Of a stretch of 64,000 bases of DNA, positions 41,841-51,327 are shown one piece after another. This stretch comes from Acidithiobacillus thiooxidans ATCC 19377. Lineage in GTDB: Bacteria; Pseudomonadota; Gammaproteobacteria; Acidithiobacillales; Acidithiobacillaceae. The DNA lies in the NCBI RefSeq assembly GCF_009662475.1, contig NZ_CP045571.1:3160501-3224500 (forward strand), written 5' to 3'. The notes below the pieces were generated by a model that was given only the letters and a program-made list of their open reading frames with translations, did no database searches and had not been told where the DNA came from. How positions within the stretch are numbered: position 1 is the stretch's first letter; every line of letters begins with the position of its first letter. The position numbers and the translations under genes are program-made.

Positions 41841-43180
41841 ACAATCCTCCCAGCAAAACCCCGAAAGTCGGCTTCGTCAGTCTGGGCTGTCCCAAAGCCA
41901 CTGTGGACAGCGAGCGTATCCTTACCCGGTTGCGGGCTGAGGGCTACCTGCTGGTAGGCGATTACGCCGATGCCGATGTGGTGGTAGTCAACACCTGCGG
42001 TTTTATTGACGCAGCGGTGACAGAATCGCTGGAAGCCATTGGCGAAGCCCTCGATGAAAATGGCAAGGTGGTCGTCACCGGTTGTCTGGGGGCCAAGGAT
42101 AACGGGGACTTTATCCGCAATGTGCACCCCAAGGTGCTGGCCGTTACGGGTCCCCAGCAGTCTGGCGCGGTACTGGAGGCCATACACAGCGCACTGCCGC
42201 CCCTCCATGACCCCTATACCGATCTGGTTCCCCCCCAGGGTCTGCGCCTGACTCCGGCGCACTACGCTTACCTGAAAATTTCCGAAGGCTGCAACCAGAC
42301 CTGCAGCTTCTGCATTATTCCCAGCATGCGTGGCAAACTGGTCAGTCGCGAACCCGGTGATATTTTGCGGGAAGCCGAAGCCCTGGTTTCTGGAGGCGTC
42401 CAGGAATTGCTGGTGATCTCCCAGGACACCGGAGCTTATGGCGTCGATCGCAAATATCGCACGGCCTTTCACGATGGGCGCCCCATCAAAACCCGGATCA
42501 CTGATCTTTGTGCGGCGTTGGGAGCTTTGGGTGTCTGGGTGCGTTTGCACTATGTGTATCCCTACCCCCATATTGATGAATTGCTGCCGCTCATGGCAGA
42601 GGGAAAAATCCTGCCTTATCTGGATGCGCCCCTGCAGCATGGTAGCCCCCGGATTCTCAAGGCCATGCGCCGCCCTGCTGCTGCCGAAAAAACGCTGGAG
42701 CGTATTGCCCATTGGCGGCAACAAGTGCCCGATTTGACCATCCGCAGCACTTTTATTGTCGGCTTTCCCGGAGAAACCGAAGCCGAATTTTCAGAACTGC
42801 TGGATTTTCTGCGCGTTGCCGAACTGGACCGGGTGGGCTGTTTTGCCTACTCTCCAGTCGAAGGCGCACCCGCCAACGCCTTGCCCGGTGCCGTTCCGGA
42901 AGCAGTCAGGGAAGAACGTCGCGCCGAATTCATGCGGGTGCAGGAAAGCATCAGCCGTGCACGGCTCCAGCGGCATGTGGGTCAGCGTCGTGAGGTGCTG
43001 GTAGATGCCCTGGAACGCGGGGGCCGGGCCATAGCCCGCTCGGTCAGCGATGCGCCGGAAATAGACGGTGTGGTCCACCTGAGTAATGCCGGCGGCCTCA
43101 AGGTCGGTGACCGCCTGGCCGTGCAGATCACTCGGGCGGACGACCACGACCTGTACGCAGACTGTTTCAGTCTGGGTTAA
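41837..43180 (+). CDS. rimO: ribosomal protein S12 methylthiotransferase RimO
   Basis: A 447-residue radical SAM methylthiotransferase. The N-terminal MTTase domain has [30 protein letters not shown] and VVTGCLG. The radical SAM cluster is [17 protein letters not shown] (C152, C156, C159), and [17 protein letters not shown] follows. A TRAM domain ends the protein. It attaches a methylthio group to Asp in S12. The start is TTG at 41837, overlapping the upstream stop (TTGA), which fits translational coupling with the Nfu-like gene. The last 4 bp overlap the convergent folB gene. Confidence 0.95.
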   Translation: MNNPPSKTPKVGFVSLGCPKATVDSERILTRLRAEGYLLVGDYADADVVVVNTCGFIDAAVTESLEAIGEALDENGKVVVTGCLGAKDNGDFIRNVHPKVLAVTGPQQSGAVLEAIHSALPPLHDPYTDLVPPQGLRLTPAHYAYLKISEGCNQTCSFCIIPSMRGKLVSREPGDILREAEALVSGGVQELLVISQDTGAYGVDRKYRTAFHDGRPIKTRITDLCAALGALGVWVRLHYVYPYPHIDELLPLMAEGKILPYLDAPLQHGSPRILKAMRRPAAAEKTLERIAHWRQQVPDLTIRSTFIVGFPGETEAEFSELLDFLRVAELDRVGCFAYSPVEGAPANALPGAVPEAVREERRAEFMRVQESISRARLQRHVGQRREVLVDALERGGRAIARSVSDAPEIDGVVHLSNAGGLKVGDRLAVQITRADDHDLYADCFSLG

Positions 43181-43536
43181 TCCTTGCCTCTTTCTATACG
43201 CACCCCCACATCCCGGGTGCCCCGCACCGCCGCCGGTTTATGCACCGTCACCTGTACCCAACGCGCAGCAAATTCACCCCGGATAATATCCGCAATCTGC
43301 TCGGCCAGGGTTTCCACCAACTCCACTTCAGAAGCACTGATGTGACTGACCAGGCGTTGACAGACCGTCTGATAATTAATGGTTTGCTCCACCTTGTCCG
43401 ATTGGGCGGCAGCATGGGTGTCGGCGGCAATTTCCAGATCAATCAAAACGGTCTGCTTAACCTGCCGTTCCCAGTCATAAATACCGATGCGGGTATCTAC
43501 TTTCAGCTCCCGCACAAAAAGAATATCCATAGGCAT
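43177..43536 (-). CDS. folB: dihydroneopterin aldolase FolB
   Basis: A 119-residue tetrameric-fold enzyme: [20 protein letters not shown] (the motif with the conserved IGIYDWE), [20 protein letters not shown] and [19 protein letters not shown]. It converts dihydroneopterin to hydroxymethyl-dihydropterin in folate synthesis. It is convergent with rimO and divergent from plsY (66 bp between starts), a pairing found in many gammaproteobacteria. Length is normal. Confidence 0.94.
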   Translation of the reverse strand: MPMDILFVRELKVDTRIGIYDWERQVKQTVLIDLEIAADTHAAAQSDKVEQTINYQTVCQRLVSHISASEVELVETLAEQIADIIRGEFAARWVQVTVHKPAAVRGTRDVGVRIERGKD

Positions 43537-43602
43537 CCCGAAAAATGCGACAAGGCGTCGCGTCTGGGCCTATAATAGCGCTTTTCCGGGCCAACGCACT
43601 GC

Positions 43603-44199
43603 ATGTCTGTCATTATTGATATTGTTTTCATAGTGGGTGCCTACCTGATCGGCTCTGTCGCGACCGCCATTCTGGTAGGTCGCGCCATGGGCCTGGGTGA
43701 TCCCCGGCAATCCGGATCTGGGAATCCGGGGGCAACCAACATTCTGCGCATCGGCGGCAAAAAGGCCGCAGCCCTGACGCTTTGCGGCGATCTGATCAAA
43801 GGCGTCATTCCCGTTGTGGTCGCCCGATGGCTGGGTGCGGAAGGCTGGATCCTGGCCGCCGTCGCACTGGCGACTTTTCTCGGCCATTTGTATCCCGTTT
43901 ATTTTGGATTTCGGGGGGGTAAGGGAGTGGCTACGGCCATGGGTATCCTGCTGGCGCTGATGCCGTTACTGGGATTATCGGTGCTGGGTGTCTGGATAGT
44001 GGTTTTTGCCGTCATGCGGGTGTCCTCCCTCGCCGCGCTGCTGGCCGCCACCAGCGCGATACCCCTTGTTTTTGCTTTGTCTGCCAGCAGCAGTCTGCGT
44101 GCCCTGATTATCGTGCTGGTCATCCTGATCCTCTGGCGACATCGCAGTAATATTCAGCGCCTGCTCGATGGCCGCGAAACACCCTTCAAAAAATCCTAA
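43603..44199 (+). CDS. plsY: glycerol-3-phosphate acyltransferase PlsY
   Basis: A 198-residue membrane enzyme. Its three family motifs are seen: SGNPGATNILR, GDLIKGVIPV and GFRGGKGVATAMG. Five to six hydrophobic helices alternate with short loops. PlsY transfers an acyl group from acyl-phosphate to glycerol-3-phosphate, the first step of phospholipid synthesis. Divergent from folB, and its last 4 bp overlap the convergent TPR gene. It stands alone on its strand. Confidence 0.94.
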   Translation: MSVIIDIVFIVGAYLIGSVATAILVGRAMGLGDPRQSGSGNPGATNILRIGGKKAAALTLCGDLIKGVIPVVVARWLGAEGWILAAVALATFLGHLYPVYFGFRGGKGVATAMGILLALMPLLGLSVLGVWIVVFAVMRVSSLAALLAATSAIPLVFALSASSSLRALIIVLVILILWRHRSNIQRLLDGRETPFKKS

Positions 44200-44726
44200 T
44201 CGCGGATATTCCATTCCTGCATGCGTTCGTCTATCCATTGCGCGAGCTTTTCGGCAGGACGAAATCCGGGCGCCAAATGCTGTGCTTCCTGGGCAGCGGC
44301 CAGGGCACGGCGCATGCTGCCCTGATGCAGGTAATAGCGCGCCAGATTCATTTGCGCCAGATGCGGCGCATCAAAATGCCGGGATTTGAGCGCCCGCCGA
44401 ATCACAAAAAGGGCTTCATTTTCCCGTCCGGTATCCATGAGGTATTCGCCAAGATCATTCCAGGCCTGCCCCCACTCGGCGTCACAGGCGATGGCCCGTC
44501 GGCAGGCGGCAATTGCACCATGACTGTCACCCGATGCTGCCAGTGCCCAGGCATAAAACGTCCAGATCAATGCGCTGCCAGGATCCGCATCCAGTGATCG
44601 CCTGAAGGCTTCTGCTGCTTCTTCGGGATGACCGGTCTGCTGCCAATCCAGGCCTTGCTGGAAATCCGGATCGACGGCGGCCCGTTCTTCAACCACCGTA
44701 TCCAGAGAAAAAGATTCACTCGTCAT
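44196..44726 (-). CDS. tetratricopeptide-repeat protein
   Basis: A 176-residue soluble protein with about four TPR units, for example [40 protein letters not shown] and [23 protein letters not shown] domains bind protein partners, and no catalytic motif is present. AGGAGG lies 5 nt before the ATG at 44726, which decides against the in-frame ATG at 44750. The start overlaps the tsaD stop (ATGA), so it is co-translated with tsaD. Partner unknown. Confidence 0.85.
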   Translation of the reverse strand: MTSESFSLDTVVEERAAVDPDFQQGLDWQQTGHPEEAAEAFRRSLDADPGSALIWTFYAWALAASGDSHGAIAACRRAIACDAEWGQAWNDLGEYLMDTGRENEALFVIRRALKSRHFDAPHLAQMNLARYYLHQGSMRRALAAAQEAQHLAPGFRPAEKLAQWIDERMQEWNIRD

Positions 44727-45742
44727 GCTTCCTCCTTGACCAGCGACCAACGCGCCCGTACCGGGAACTCAGCACTGGCAGACTGGGCCATTTCAGGATG
44801 CAGGGCACCCGCCAGGGCAATCATTGCAGCATTATCCGTACAATGGGCCAAATCGGCGATACATAATTCTACGCCCTCTGCAGCCAGGGTTTGCAAGGCA
44901 CTGCGCAAGGCGCGATTGGCACCCACCCCACCCGCCACAATCAAACGCTTCAGACCGGTGTGTTGCAAGGCACGCTGGCATTTTCGAAACAGGGTGTCGA
45001 CTACCGCCTGCTGAAAACTGGCAGCCAGATTTTTTCTCTGGGTCATATCCTCTTCAGGAACTTTCATGGAAGCGAGACGAAAGGCTGTTTTCAATCCGCT
45101 GAAGCTGAAGTCCATGCCGGGGCGATCCAAAAGCGGTCTTGGCAAACGAAAGGCCTCGGGGTCACCACCTTCTGCTAGAGCCGCCAAAGCCGGCCCCCCG
45201 GGGTAGCCCAGTCCCAGCATTTTAGCCGCTTTATCGAAAGCCTCACCGGCTGCGTCATCCAGGGTTTCACCCAGCAATACATAATCACCCAGCCCCCGCA
45301 CTTCAATGAGCATGGTATGCCCACCGGAAACCAGCAAAGCCACCGCCGGAAAGGGTGCCACGCCATTGAGCAGGGGGGCAAGCAGATGTCCTTCCAGATG
45401 ATGAACGGGAATAACCGGAATATCCCAGGCAAAGGCCAGGGCCCTAGCAAAATTCACACCCACCAGCAAGGCGCCAATCAGTCCCGGCCCCGCCGTGACG
45501 GCTACGGCATCGGGGCGTTGCCCCCCGGTTTGCAGCATGAGTTGTTCCAGCAGCAGCGGTAACCGGCGCACATGATCCCGGGAGGCCAGCTCTGGAACCA
45601 CCCCGCCGTAAGGCGCATGCAGAGCAATCTGACTGAACAGGACTTCACCCAACAAGCCTTGGCGGCTGTCATACACAGCCAGGCCGGTCTCATCACAGGA
45701 GCTTTCAATACCCAGAATACGGGTGGCGACCGATTCAGACAT
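44723..45742 (-). CDS. tsaD: tRNA N6-adenosine threonylcarbamoyltransferase TsaD
   Basis: A 339-residue ASKHA-fold enzyme. The N-terminal [17 protein letters not shown], metal site H115/H119 in [32 protein letters not shown] and [15 protein letters not shown] are all TsaD motifs. With TsaB, TsaC and TsaE it forms t6A at position 37 of ANN-decoding tRNAs. The start overlaps the end of the DUF455 gene by 8 bp, and the stop overlaps the TPR gene start, giving a three-gene minus-strand operon. Confidence 0.96.
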   Translation of the reverse strand: MSESVATRILGIESSCDETGLAVYDSRQGLLGEVLFSQIALHAPYGGVVPELASRDHVRRLPLLLEQLMLQTGGQRPDAVAVTAGPGLIGALLVGVNFARALAFAWDIPVIPVHHLEGHLLAPLLNGVAPFPAVALLVSGGHTMLIEVRGLGDYVLLGETLDDAAGEAFDKAAKMLGLGYPGGPALAALAEGGDPEAFRLPRPLLDRPGMDFSFSGLKTAFRLASMKVPEEDMTQRKNLAASFQQAVVDTLFRKCQRALQHTGLKRLIVAGGVGANRALRSALQTLAAEGVELCIADLAHCTDNAAMIALAGALHPEMAQSASAEFPVRARWSLVKEEA

Positions 45743-46601
45743 GCGCCGCTTTCTCCTCAGCCGCAGAACCCATCACCGGGTGCTGATTTTGGACGACGCA
45801 TTTTTGTAACCACAGCAACTCCTGTTCGGAAAAACCTCCGGCGCGGCGCGCTTCCAGGGCTAACGGACCCTGAATACGGCCCCGGTAGCGTTCCTGCAGC
45901 AATTGACGAAAAGTCTGCTCTGCATCCAATCCACGCTGTTCACACAAATAACGAAACCAGTGACTACCAATGGCCACATGACCACGCTCATCCGTTTCAA
46001 TGCGTTCCAGCACAGCGGCGGCGGCGCTATCCCCGACTTCCTGCAATCGCTCGCGGATAGCCGGGGTCACATCCAGACCTCGCGCTTCAAGCACACGCGG
46101 TACCAGCGCCATACGTTCCAGAGGATCAGTCGCTGTATCCATAGCCATTTCCCAGAGACCATCGTGGGCAGGTAGATCACCGTAATCACCGCCCATAGCC
46201 TGAAGCAGTCCGCGCAGCAGAACAAAATGTTCCGCCTCTTCCTGGGCAACCTGCAGCCAATCGTGATAATAGGCTACGGGCAGATCGACAAAACGGCACA
46301 GCGCATCCAAAGCCAGGTTAATGGCATTAAATTCAATGTGAGCCAAGGCATGGAGCAGGGCAAAACGACCGGCCTGGGTGCTCAGCGCCCGGCGTCTGGG
46401 TAATTGTTTGGGCGCGACCAGCTCAGGACGGGCAGGTCGCCCCGGGACACCGGGACAAGGCAACAGTGCCGCCCGGACTGCACCCGTACAGTGCAGCGCC
46501 CGAACCTGTGTCACTTTTTCGGTTGGGTCTGTGGCTAACAGCGCGCTCAACACCTCTGTAGCAAAATCCCGATGCTGCTTTTCTTCAGTGACATTCATCA
46601 T
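45735..46601 (-). CDS. DUF455 family ferritin-like protein
   Basis: A 288-residue helical protein with ferritin-like di-iron features: [40 protein letters not shown] and [20 protein letters not shown], giving the E-x(n)-E-x2-H repeats expected of a carboxylate-bridged metal site. DUF455 has no proven function. The start is chosen at 46601 (tandem ATGs at 46601 and 46598). The ATG at 46631 is less likely. It overlaps tsaD by 8 bp. Upstream lies the long cyd leader region, so its promoter must lie in 46602-46680. Confidence 0.86.
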   Translation of the reverse strand: MMNVTEEKQHRDFATEVLSALLATDPTEKVTQVRALHCTGAVRAALLPCPGVPGRPARPELVAPKQLPRRRALSTQAGRFALLHALAHIEFNAINLALDALCRFVDLPVAYYHDWLQVAQEEAEHFVLLRGLLQAMGGDYGDLPAHDGLWEMAMDTATDPLERMALVPRVLEARGLDVTPAIRERLQEVGDSAAAAVLERIETDERGHVAIGSHWFRYLCEQRGLDAEQTFRQLLQERYRGRIQGPLALEARRAGGFSEQELLWLQKCVVQNQHPVMGSAAEEKAAHV

Positions 46602-46931
46602 GCCAACGCACCTGTCTTCAGAACCATTCAAAACACAGAATATAGCACATGCGCTGCCTGATTCTGCGGAAAGCCATTTATCAGACTCTCCTGATAGACT
46701 AAATATATAATATAAACAAGTATTAACACTTTTTTGTTTTATTTAATTTTCACCACTGGTGGTTTTAAACCACTTTATAGCGGTGCATATCAACCGCAAA
46801 TGCTGCAAACATTCGACCGGCCGAAAACAAATCAAAGCATTACAGTAATTAGTAATATTGGCATAAGCCTTGCAAGAGTAGAGGTGCAACAAAACCTTTC
46901 TTATTCACAAAATTTATGGGGGACGGAAGTT
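46602..46931. promoter_or_regulatory. 330-bp AT-rich intergenic region upstream of cydA and the DUF455-tsaD operon
   Basis: The two operons diverge here. An exact TATAAT lies at 46706-46711 in the cydA direction, but no good -35 hexamer is spaced 16-18 bp before it. At 46759-46773 a 15-bp inverted repeat with 7-bp arms (GTGGTTT-T-AAACCAC) could be an operator. The leader to the cydA ATG would be about 220 nt long. No FNR-type palindrome is visible. No small ORF is convincing. Confidence 0.5.
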
Positions 46932-48398
46932 ATGATCATTGAAAACTCTCTCCCGATCTTGCTCAGCCGTCTGGATTTCGCCTGGATTACTTCCATGCAT
47001 ATTCTCTGGACGCCTCTGACGATCGGCATGTCCTGGCTGCTCTTCATCATGGAAGTCGCCTGGCTTCGTACCGGCAATGAGCGGTGGTACAAACTCAATC
47101 GCTTTGTCGAAAAAATCTTCATCATCAATTTCGGCGCCGGTGTCGCCACCGGCGTTACCATGGAAATGGCCTTTGGTATTCTTTATGGCCCTTTCTCTCA
47201 GGCCGTCGGCCCCTTCTTCGGGAACATCCTTGGCTTTGAAACCATTACCGCCTTTATGTATGAGGCCGGCTTCATCGGCCTGATGGTGTTTGGTTGGGGC
47301 AAAGTCAGCAAAGGTATGCATTTGTTTTCAACCTTCAATGTGGGCCTTTCTTCCAGCTTGTCGGCTATGTGGATTCTGGTGGCCAACTCCTGGATGCAGA
47401 CACCTAACGGTGTTGTCCTGAAAAATGGACTGTTCCAGGTGACCAACTGGTGGAATGCCATTCTCAATGACAATTTCCAGTGGGGCTTTCCTCACATGTG
47501 GGTGGCCACTGTGGAATTGGCATTATTTGTACTGGTTGGACTCAGCGGATTTTTCATCCTGAAAAACCGTAATGCGGACCTGTTTACCAAACTGCTCAAA
47601 CCCGCACTGTTGGCGCTGATCATTGTGACGCCTTTGCAGATATTCATTGGTGACAGCGTGGGTCGTGTAGTCGCACAAACACAGCCGACCTCATTGGCGG
47701 CTATGGAAGGCCACTATCACACCTATTTGCCCAACGGCAAGGTAAACACCGGCTGGCATCTGATTGTCATTCCCAACGCCAAAAATGACGGCAACGTCTT
47801 TGCCATCACTATCCCGCATGTACTGAGTCTGCTCGAAACGCACACCTTGAATGGTAAGGTTACCGGCATGGACAGCTTCCCGGCCAAAGATCGCCCCGAT
47901 GTCTGGGTACCGTTCTACTCATTCCGGGTCATGGTAGCCATCGGCTTCTTCCTCTTCTTTGTCGCCATCTGGGGTAACTGGTTGCGCCTGCGTGGCAAGC
48001 TCAACGCTACAGAATTGCGGAAGCGTCCGTGGTTTCTGCGGGCTCTGGTGTTTTCTGCATTCCTGCCTTATCTGGCCATTTGGTGTGGTTGGTGGACGCG
48101 TGAAGTCGGTCGGCAACCCTGGGTAGTAAACGGTCTGATGCGGACTTATCAGGGAACCAGCCATATGCCGGTCGCCATGGAAATCATCTGGTGGGTGGGT
48201 TACATCATTTTCGAACTCACTGTGTGGGCAGGTTCCTGGTACTTCTTTACCCGCGTTATCAAAAAAGGGGTGGACGGGATCCCAGACTCCAGCACGCTGT
48301 TTGATCATGATCATGCGGATGCTACGGATGTTAAAGCCGGTGGTGGCCATGTGACACCGACCTTCGCCAGCAAGCCCATGTTGCGTTCGGATCGCTGA
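46932..48398 (+). CDS. cydA: cytochrome bd-type quinol oxidase subunit I (CIO-like)
   Basis: A 488-residue membrane protein with about nine hydrophobic helices. LSRLDFAWITSMHILWTPLT carries the haem-ligand His. FNVGLSSSLSAMWILVANSW then MQTPNG, and FQWGFPHMWVATVELALFVL, match CydA. The periplasmic Q-loop is short, as in cyanide-insensitive (CIO) members. It reduces O2 with quinol electrons. The ATG at 46932 follows GGACGGAAG; the in-frame ATG at 46734 would add 66 non-conserved residues that overlap the promoter. It is followed 71 bp later by cydB. Confidence 0.96.
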   Translation: MIIENSLPILLSRLDFAWITSMHILWTPLTIGMSWLLFIMEVAWLRTGNERWYKLNRFVEKIFIINFGAGVATGVTMEMAFGILYGPFSQAVGPFFGNILGFETITAFMYEAGFIGLMVFGWGKVSKGMHLFSTFNVGLSSSLSAMWILVANSWMQTPNGVVLKNGLFQVTNWWNAILNDNFQWGFPHMWVATVELALFVLVGLSGFFILKNRNADLFTKLLKPALLALIIVTPLQIFIGDSVGRVVAQTQPTSLAAMEGHYHTYLPNGKVNTGWHLIVIPNAKNDGNVFAITIPHVLSLLETHTLNGKVTGMDSFPAKDRPDVWVPFYSFRVMVAIGFFLFFVAIWGNWLRLRGKLNATELRKRPWFLRALVFSAFLPYLAIWCGWWTREVGRQPWVVNGLMRTYQGTSHMPVAMEIIWWVGYIIFELTVWAGSWYFFTRVIKKGVDGIPDSSTLFDHDHADATDVKAGGGHVTPTFASKPMLRSDR

Positions 48399-48469
48399 TC
48401 AGCGCTTTCTGACGTTCTCAAAATCATGACGGGGAGCAGAGCTCCCCGCACAAGCTACTGGAGTCATTT

Positions 48470-49573
48470 ATGGATCTTTTATCAATAGGACGCATCGCCG
48501 GGACATTGACGACCTGGTGGTGGCTGCTCCTTTCTCTCGCTTTTTTTCTGTACATTGCCACGGACGGTACGGACCTTGGTTCTGGCATTTTCGCTCTGTT
48601 TTCAAAAGACGAAGAAGAACGTGGCGCCATTATGGCATCCATGGCCGGCATGTGGGACGGCAATGAAAGTTGGCTGGTCGTGGCGGGTGGCGTGCTTTTC
48701 GGCGCCTTTCCACTGGTTTACGGTTCGGCTTTCAACTACCTGATGATTCCTTTGATGTTTGCGCTCTGGGGCATTATTGCCCGGGCAGTGGCCTTTGAAT
48801 TTCATATTCATGCCAAGAAAAGCAAACGCTTTTGGGGTTGGGCCTTTGCTGTCGGCAGTTTGTTTCCCACCTTCTTTGCGGGTGTTGCCCTGGGCGCTAC
48901 ATTGCAGGGCTTTCCCATGAAGTCCGGTTTGGCAATGCAAGGTGCGTTAACGGCCCATGGTGTTGCTATGCAAGATTATACCACCCCTATCATGCATTTT
49001 TCGGGTGGCATCCTCGACTTTTTGACGCCTTTTTCCATCTGGACGGGGGTTGGTGCAGTCATTGCCGCCAGTCTTGCCGGAGGGCTGTATTTGTGTGCCC
49101 GCTTCATTCCCGGTGATCCCATTCATGAACGGGCTCGTAAATGGACGAATGTTGTTTCCTTACTGGCTCTGGCTGCTATTGTCATTACACTGGTCTGGTC
49201 TTACGCACTCTTCCCCTGGGCAGCAGCCAAGTGGACCGGTTCGGATTGGTGGATCTGGTTGATCTGGTTCATTATCGTGCTCGTTTTCGCCTTCAAGTCC
49301 TCCACCAATCACTCCGTACGCAAGGACTTCAGCGCAATGATGTGGGGTATTGGCGTGGTTGCCTTGTTGTGGGCGGCCATGTGGGCGACCATTTTCCCCT
49401 ACGTGGTACCCGATACCTGGACCATTGTGCAGGCGGCCAATCCGGCAGATTCCATTGCCGTATTCACCCTGTTCATGACGGGCTTCTTCCCCATCATGAT
49501 CATGTACAACTGGTATCAGATTTGGGTGTTCCGTGGCCGCTTCAGTAAAAAGATGGCCTACGGAGCGCACTAA
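48470..49573 (+). CDS. cydB: cytochrome bd-type quinol oxidase subunit II (CIO-like)
   Basis: A 367-residue membrane protein. Typical motifs are FLYIATDGTDLGSGIFALFS, MWDGNESWLVVAGGVLFGAF then PLVYGSAF, and ARAVAFEFHIHAKKSKRFWG. It pairs with CydA to form the oxidase. TACTGGAGTC precedes the ATG. A strong terminator lies 10 bp after the stop, so the cyd operon ends here and the small genes downstream need their own transcription or readthrough. No cydX-like ORF is seen before the terminator. Confidence 0.95.
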   Translation: MDLLSIGRIAGTLTTWWWLLLSLAFFLYIATDGTDLGSGIFALFSKDEEERGAIMASMAGMWDGNESWLVVAGGVLFGAFPLVYGSAFNYLMIPLMFALWGIIARAVAFEFHIHAKKSKRFWGWAFAVGSLFPTFFAGVALGATLQGFPMKSGLAMQGALTAHGVAMQDYTTPIMHFSGGILDFLTPFSIWTGVGAVIAASLAGGLYLCARFIPGDPIHERARKWTNVVSLLALAAIVITLVWSYALFPWAAAKWTGSDWWIWLIWFIIVLVFAFKSSTNHSVRKDFSAMMWGIGVVALLWAAMWATIFPYVVPDTWTIVQAANPADSIAVFTLFMTGFFPIMIMYNWYQIWVFRGRFSKKMAYGAH

Positions 49574-49582
49574 AAGCGTATC

Positions 49583-49614
49583 GGCGATGTTCTGAAACAG
49601 AACATCGCCTTTTT
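49583..49614 (+). terminator. rho-independent terminator of cydAB
   Basis: A perfect 12-bp stem GGCGATGTTCTG (49583-49594) and CAGAACATCGCC (49598-49609) with an AAA loop is followed by TTTTT. It starts 10 bp after the cydB stop. It lies 15 bp before the next start codon, so it would also insulate or attenuate the small genes that follow. Confidence 0.92.
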
Positions 49615-49629
49615 CAAACGGGGTGAAAA

Positions 49630-49881
49630 ATGTCTACGGAATATGATGAAAATTCTTTAAGTACGGCGCTGGATATTATTGAAAATATTGAGTCCCGTTA
49701 TGGACGGCTTGCAGACCGCCTCGGCGAAGTCCGCAAATCCATGCCGTCGGAAAATGTCGAAACCATAGCGGACCAATGCTTTGAGCTCTCTGTCGAGATC
49801 ATGCGTTACAAACACTACTTCTCTTCAGTAAAAAAGCTAGCGATTAGCAGACAAGACATTGGTTTGGTTCACTTATTATGA
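49630..49881 (+). CDS. small helical hypothetical protein 1
   Basis: An 83-residue acidic protein predicted to be almost all helical with coiled-coil periodicity: NSLSTALDIIENIESRYGRL, then ADRLGEVRKSM and a second helix ending VKKL. No signal peptide or membrane segment. GGGGTGAAA is a weak ribosome site. It sits just after the cyd terminator and 12 bp before a second small gene with the same helix plan. It resembles no family I can name. Confidence 0.6.
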   Translation: MSTEYDENSLSTALDIIENIESRYGRLADRLGEVRKSMPSENVETIADQCFELSVEIMRYKHYFSSVKKLAISRQDIGLVHLL

Positions 49882-49893
49882 CACGAGCATATT

Positions 49894-50163
49894 TTGATTA
49901 AACGGTTTCAACATAGACCTTTAAGAACCCGTGGGAAGTCAGAAAAAGATTATCACCCCACACTGCTTGATGTACTGAATATACTGGAAAAGCGGCTGGA
50001 TATTGTCGAAGAGCAATGTGCGGAAGTGCTCCACTCCATCAATATTCGTACACGCACGGAAGTGGACGATCAAATTGCCATTATGGATGCCGAAATTAAT
50101 CGTTGCCAAAAGTTATTAAAAATCATCAAAAATACCATGCTTGAACCGGAGTCAGAGAACTAA
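49894..50163 (+). CDS. small helical hypothetical protein 2
   Basis: An 89-residue protein starting with TTG. A basic N-terminus (IKRFQHRPLRTRGK) is followed by two long helices: LLDVLNILEKRLDIVEEQCA and VDDQIAIMDAEINRCQKLLK. Placed beside small protein 1, about 13 of 61 positions agree without gaps (LD, E, R, EV, S, E, DQ, EI, K), suggesting an old duplication. It ends 12 bp before the transpeptidase gene. No known domain. Confidence 0.55.
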   Translation: MIKRFQHRPLRTRGKSEKDYHPTLLDVLNILEKRLDIVEEQCAEVLHSINIRTRTEVDDQIAIMDAEINRCQKLLKIIKNTMLEPESEN

Positions 50164-50175
50164 AATCATCCAGAC

Positions 50176-51210
50176 GTGTCGAATATCCATATGAAAATAC
50201 GCCATCACCATCAAAAATCACGTTCCCGGCTTCTTATTGCAAAAATAGGGGTTATCCTAACTGCCGCCAGCATAACAGGCGCATTAACAGTAAATGTACC
50301 GGCCTTCGCCAACACTTTTGATTCCAGCACCAACACCATTATCCGCACACAAAACCCGCAAGATTGGCAACAAGTCTGGCAAATTCTCGCCCTAACTGGA
50401 TACGTACACCTGGTTTATGGCACGTATATGGGTCGTTATGGGGGCATGCATACAGTCGCCGCATGGAATATTCCCGTGCCCCGGGCCCTGCAAAAAATTT
50501 CCAACAACTGGGGTTATTCGCCCTATAATCCCGCTTTTCGTAGCGGCCTGATCCAGTTTGAACGCGCAGATCACTTGCTCAATCGCCGGGGCATTTCACG
50601 CGGGCGGGTCACTCCGGAAGTCCTCTCAGCCCTGCGCGCGCCAATCCCAAAAAATCGTTTTCCATTTCAATGGATTAAGGTGGACAAGAGCACGCACCCG
50701 GAGCACTTGCAGATCTGGCAGGTGCCACCCGAACCCCAGGGAAAAGGACAATGGATTTACCGGACAGTCGTCAACACCGGGGTCATGCACTCCACCCCGG
50801 ATGGTAGCTGGCCAATTTATCAGCGCCTTGCCAAAACTACCATGACCGGTAAATTCCCTATTGCGGTCAGCCCCCAGGAATACCATTTAATCCCTGCCTC
50901 AGACCGAAGTATTTATCATGGATATCACGTCCGCTGGCAACACTATACCGCGCCCAATGTGCATTTCGTAAATTACTTTTACGATGGCCGCGCCATTCAC
51001 TTTTATCCGCGCAAAGGCTACGACTGGCCTCAAAGTGCGGGTTGCGTGGAGGAGCCCTACAAAAACGCACGCAAGGTTTACTCCCTGTTACACTATGGGG
51101 ATATTGTTTCGGTCATGGGACATTACGAAAATCACAAAAGCAATCTCGTAACACCCATGACAGCCAGAAAATTACGCCAAAAAATATTGCTTGAATTTGC
51201 CCATTCATGA
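50176..51210 (+). CDS. L,D-transpeptidase (YkuD domain)
   Basis: A 344-residue exported protein. A hydrophobic signal anchor (about residues 22-45, ending VPAFA) is followed by an N-terminal domain of about 150 residues, and then the YkuD catalytic domain with VVNTGVMHSTPDGSWPIYQR, GKFPIAV, and the catalytic His and Cys in AIHFYPRKGYDWPQSAGCVE. It cross-links peptidoglycan or attaches proteins to it. The start is GTG at 50176, or ATG at 50191; neither has a strong ribosome site. Downstream is convergent with the RND pump gene (117 bp). Confidence 0.88.
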   Translation: MSNIHMKIRHHHQKSRSRLLIAKIGVILTAASITGALTVNVPAFANTFDSSTNTIIRTQNPQDWQQVWQILALTGYVHLVYGTYMGRYGGMHTVAAWNIPVPRALQKISNNWGYSPYNPAFRSGLIQFERADHLLNRRGISRGRVTPEVLSALRAPIPKNRFPFQWIKVDKSTHPEHLQIWQVPPEPQGKGQWIYRTVVNTGVMHSTPDGSWPIYQRLAKTTMTGKFPIAVSPQEYHLIPASDRSIYHGYHVRWQHYTAPNVHFVNYFYDGRAIHFYPRKGYDWPQSAGCVEEPYKNARKVYSLLHYGDIVSVMGHYENHKSNLVTPMTARKLRQKILLEFAHS

Positions 51211-51327
51211 CCTGGCAGTTAATTACAGACGTTTCAAGTATTAACTTGGCTGTAATAGCCGCTACGTGCTGCCCCTGAAACCGGACAATAGCCATTTCAT
51301 TGGTGCTGGGTTGACGACTGCCATGAC

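Noticed and set aside
41597-42724. 375-codon minus-strand ORF opposite rimO
   Set aside because: rimO is complete with all Cys motifs. The antisense reading has no recognisable features.
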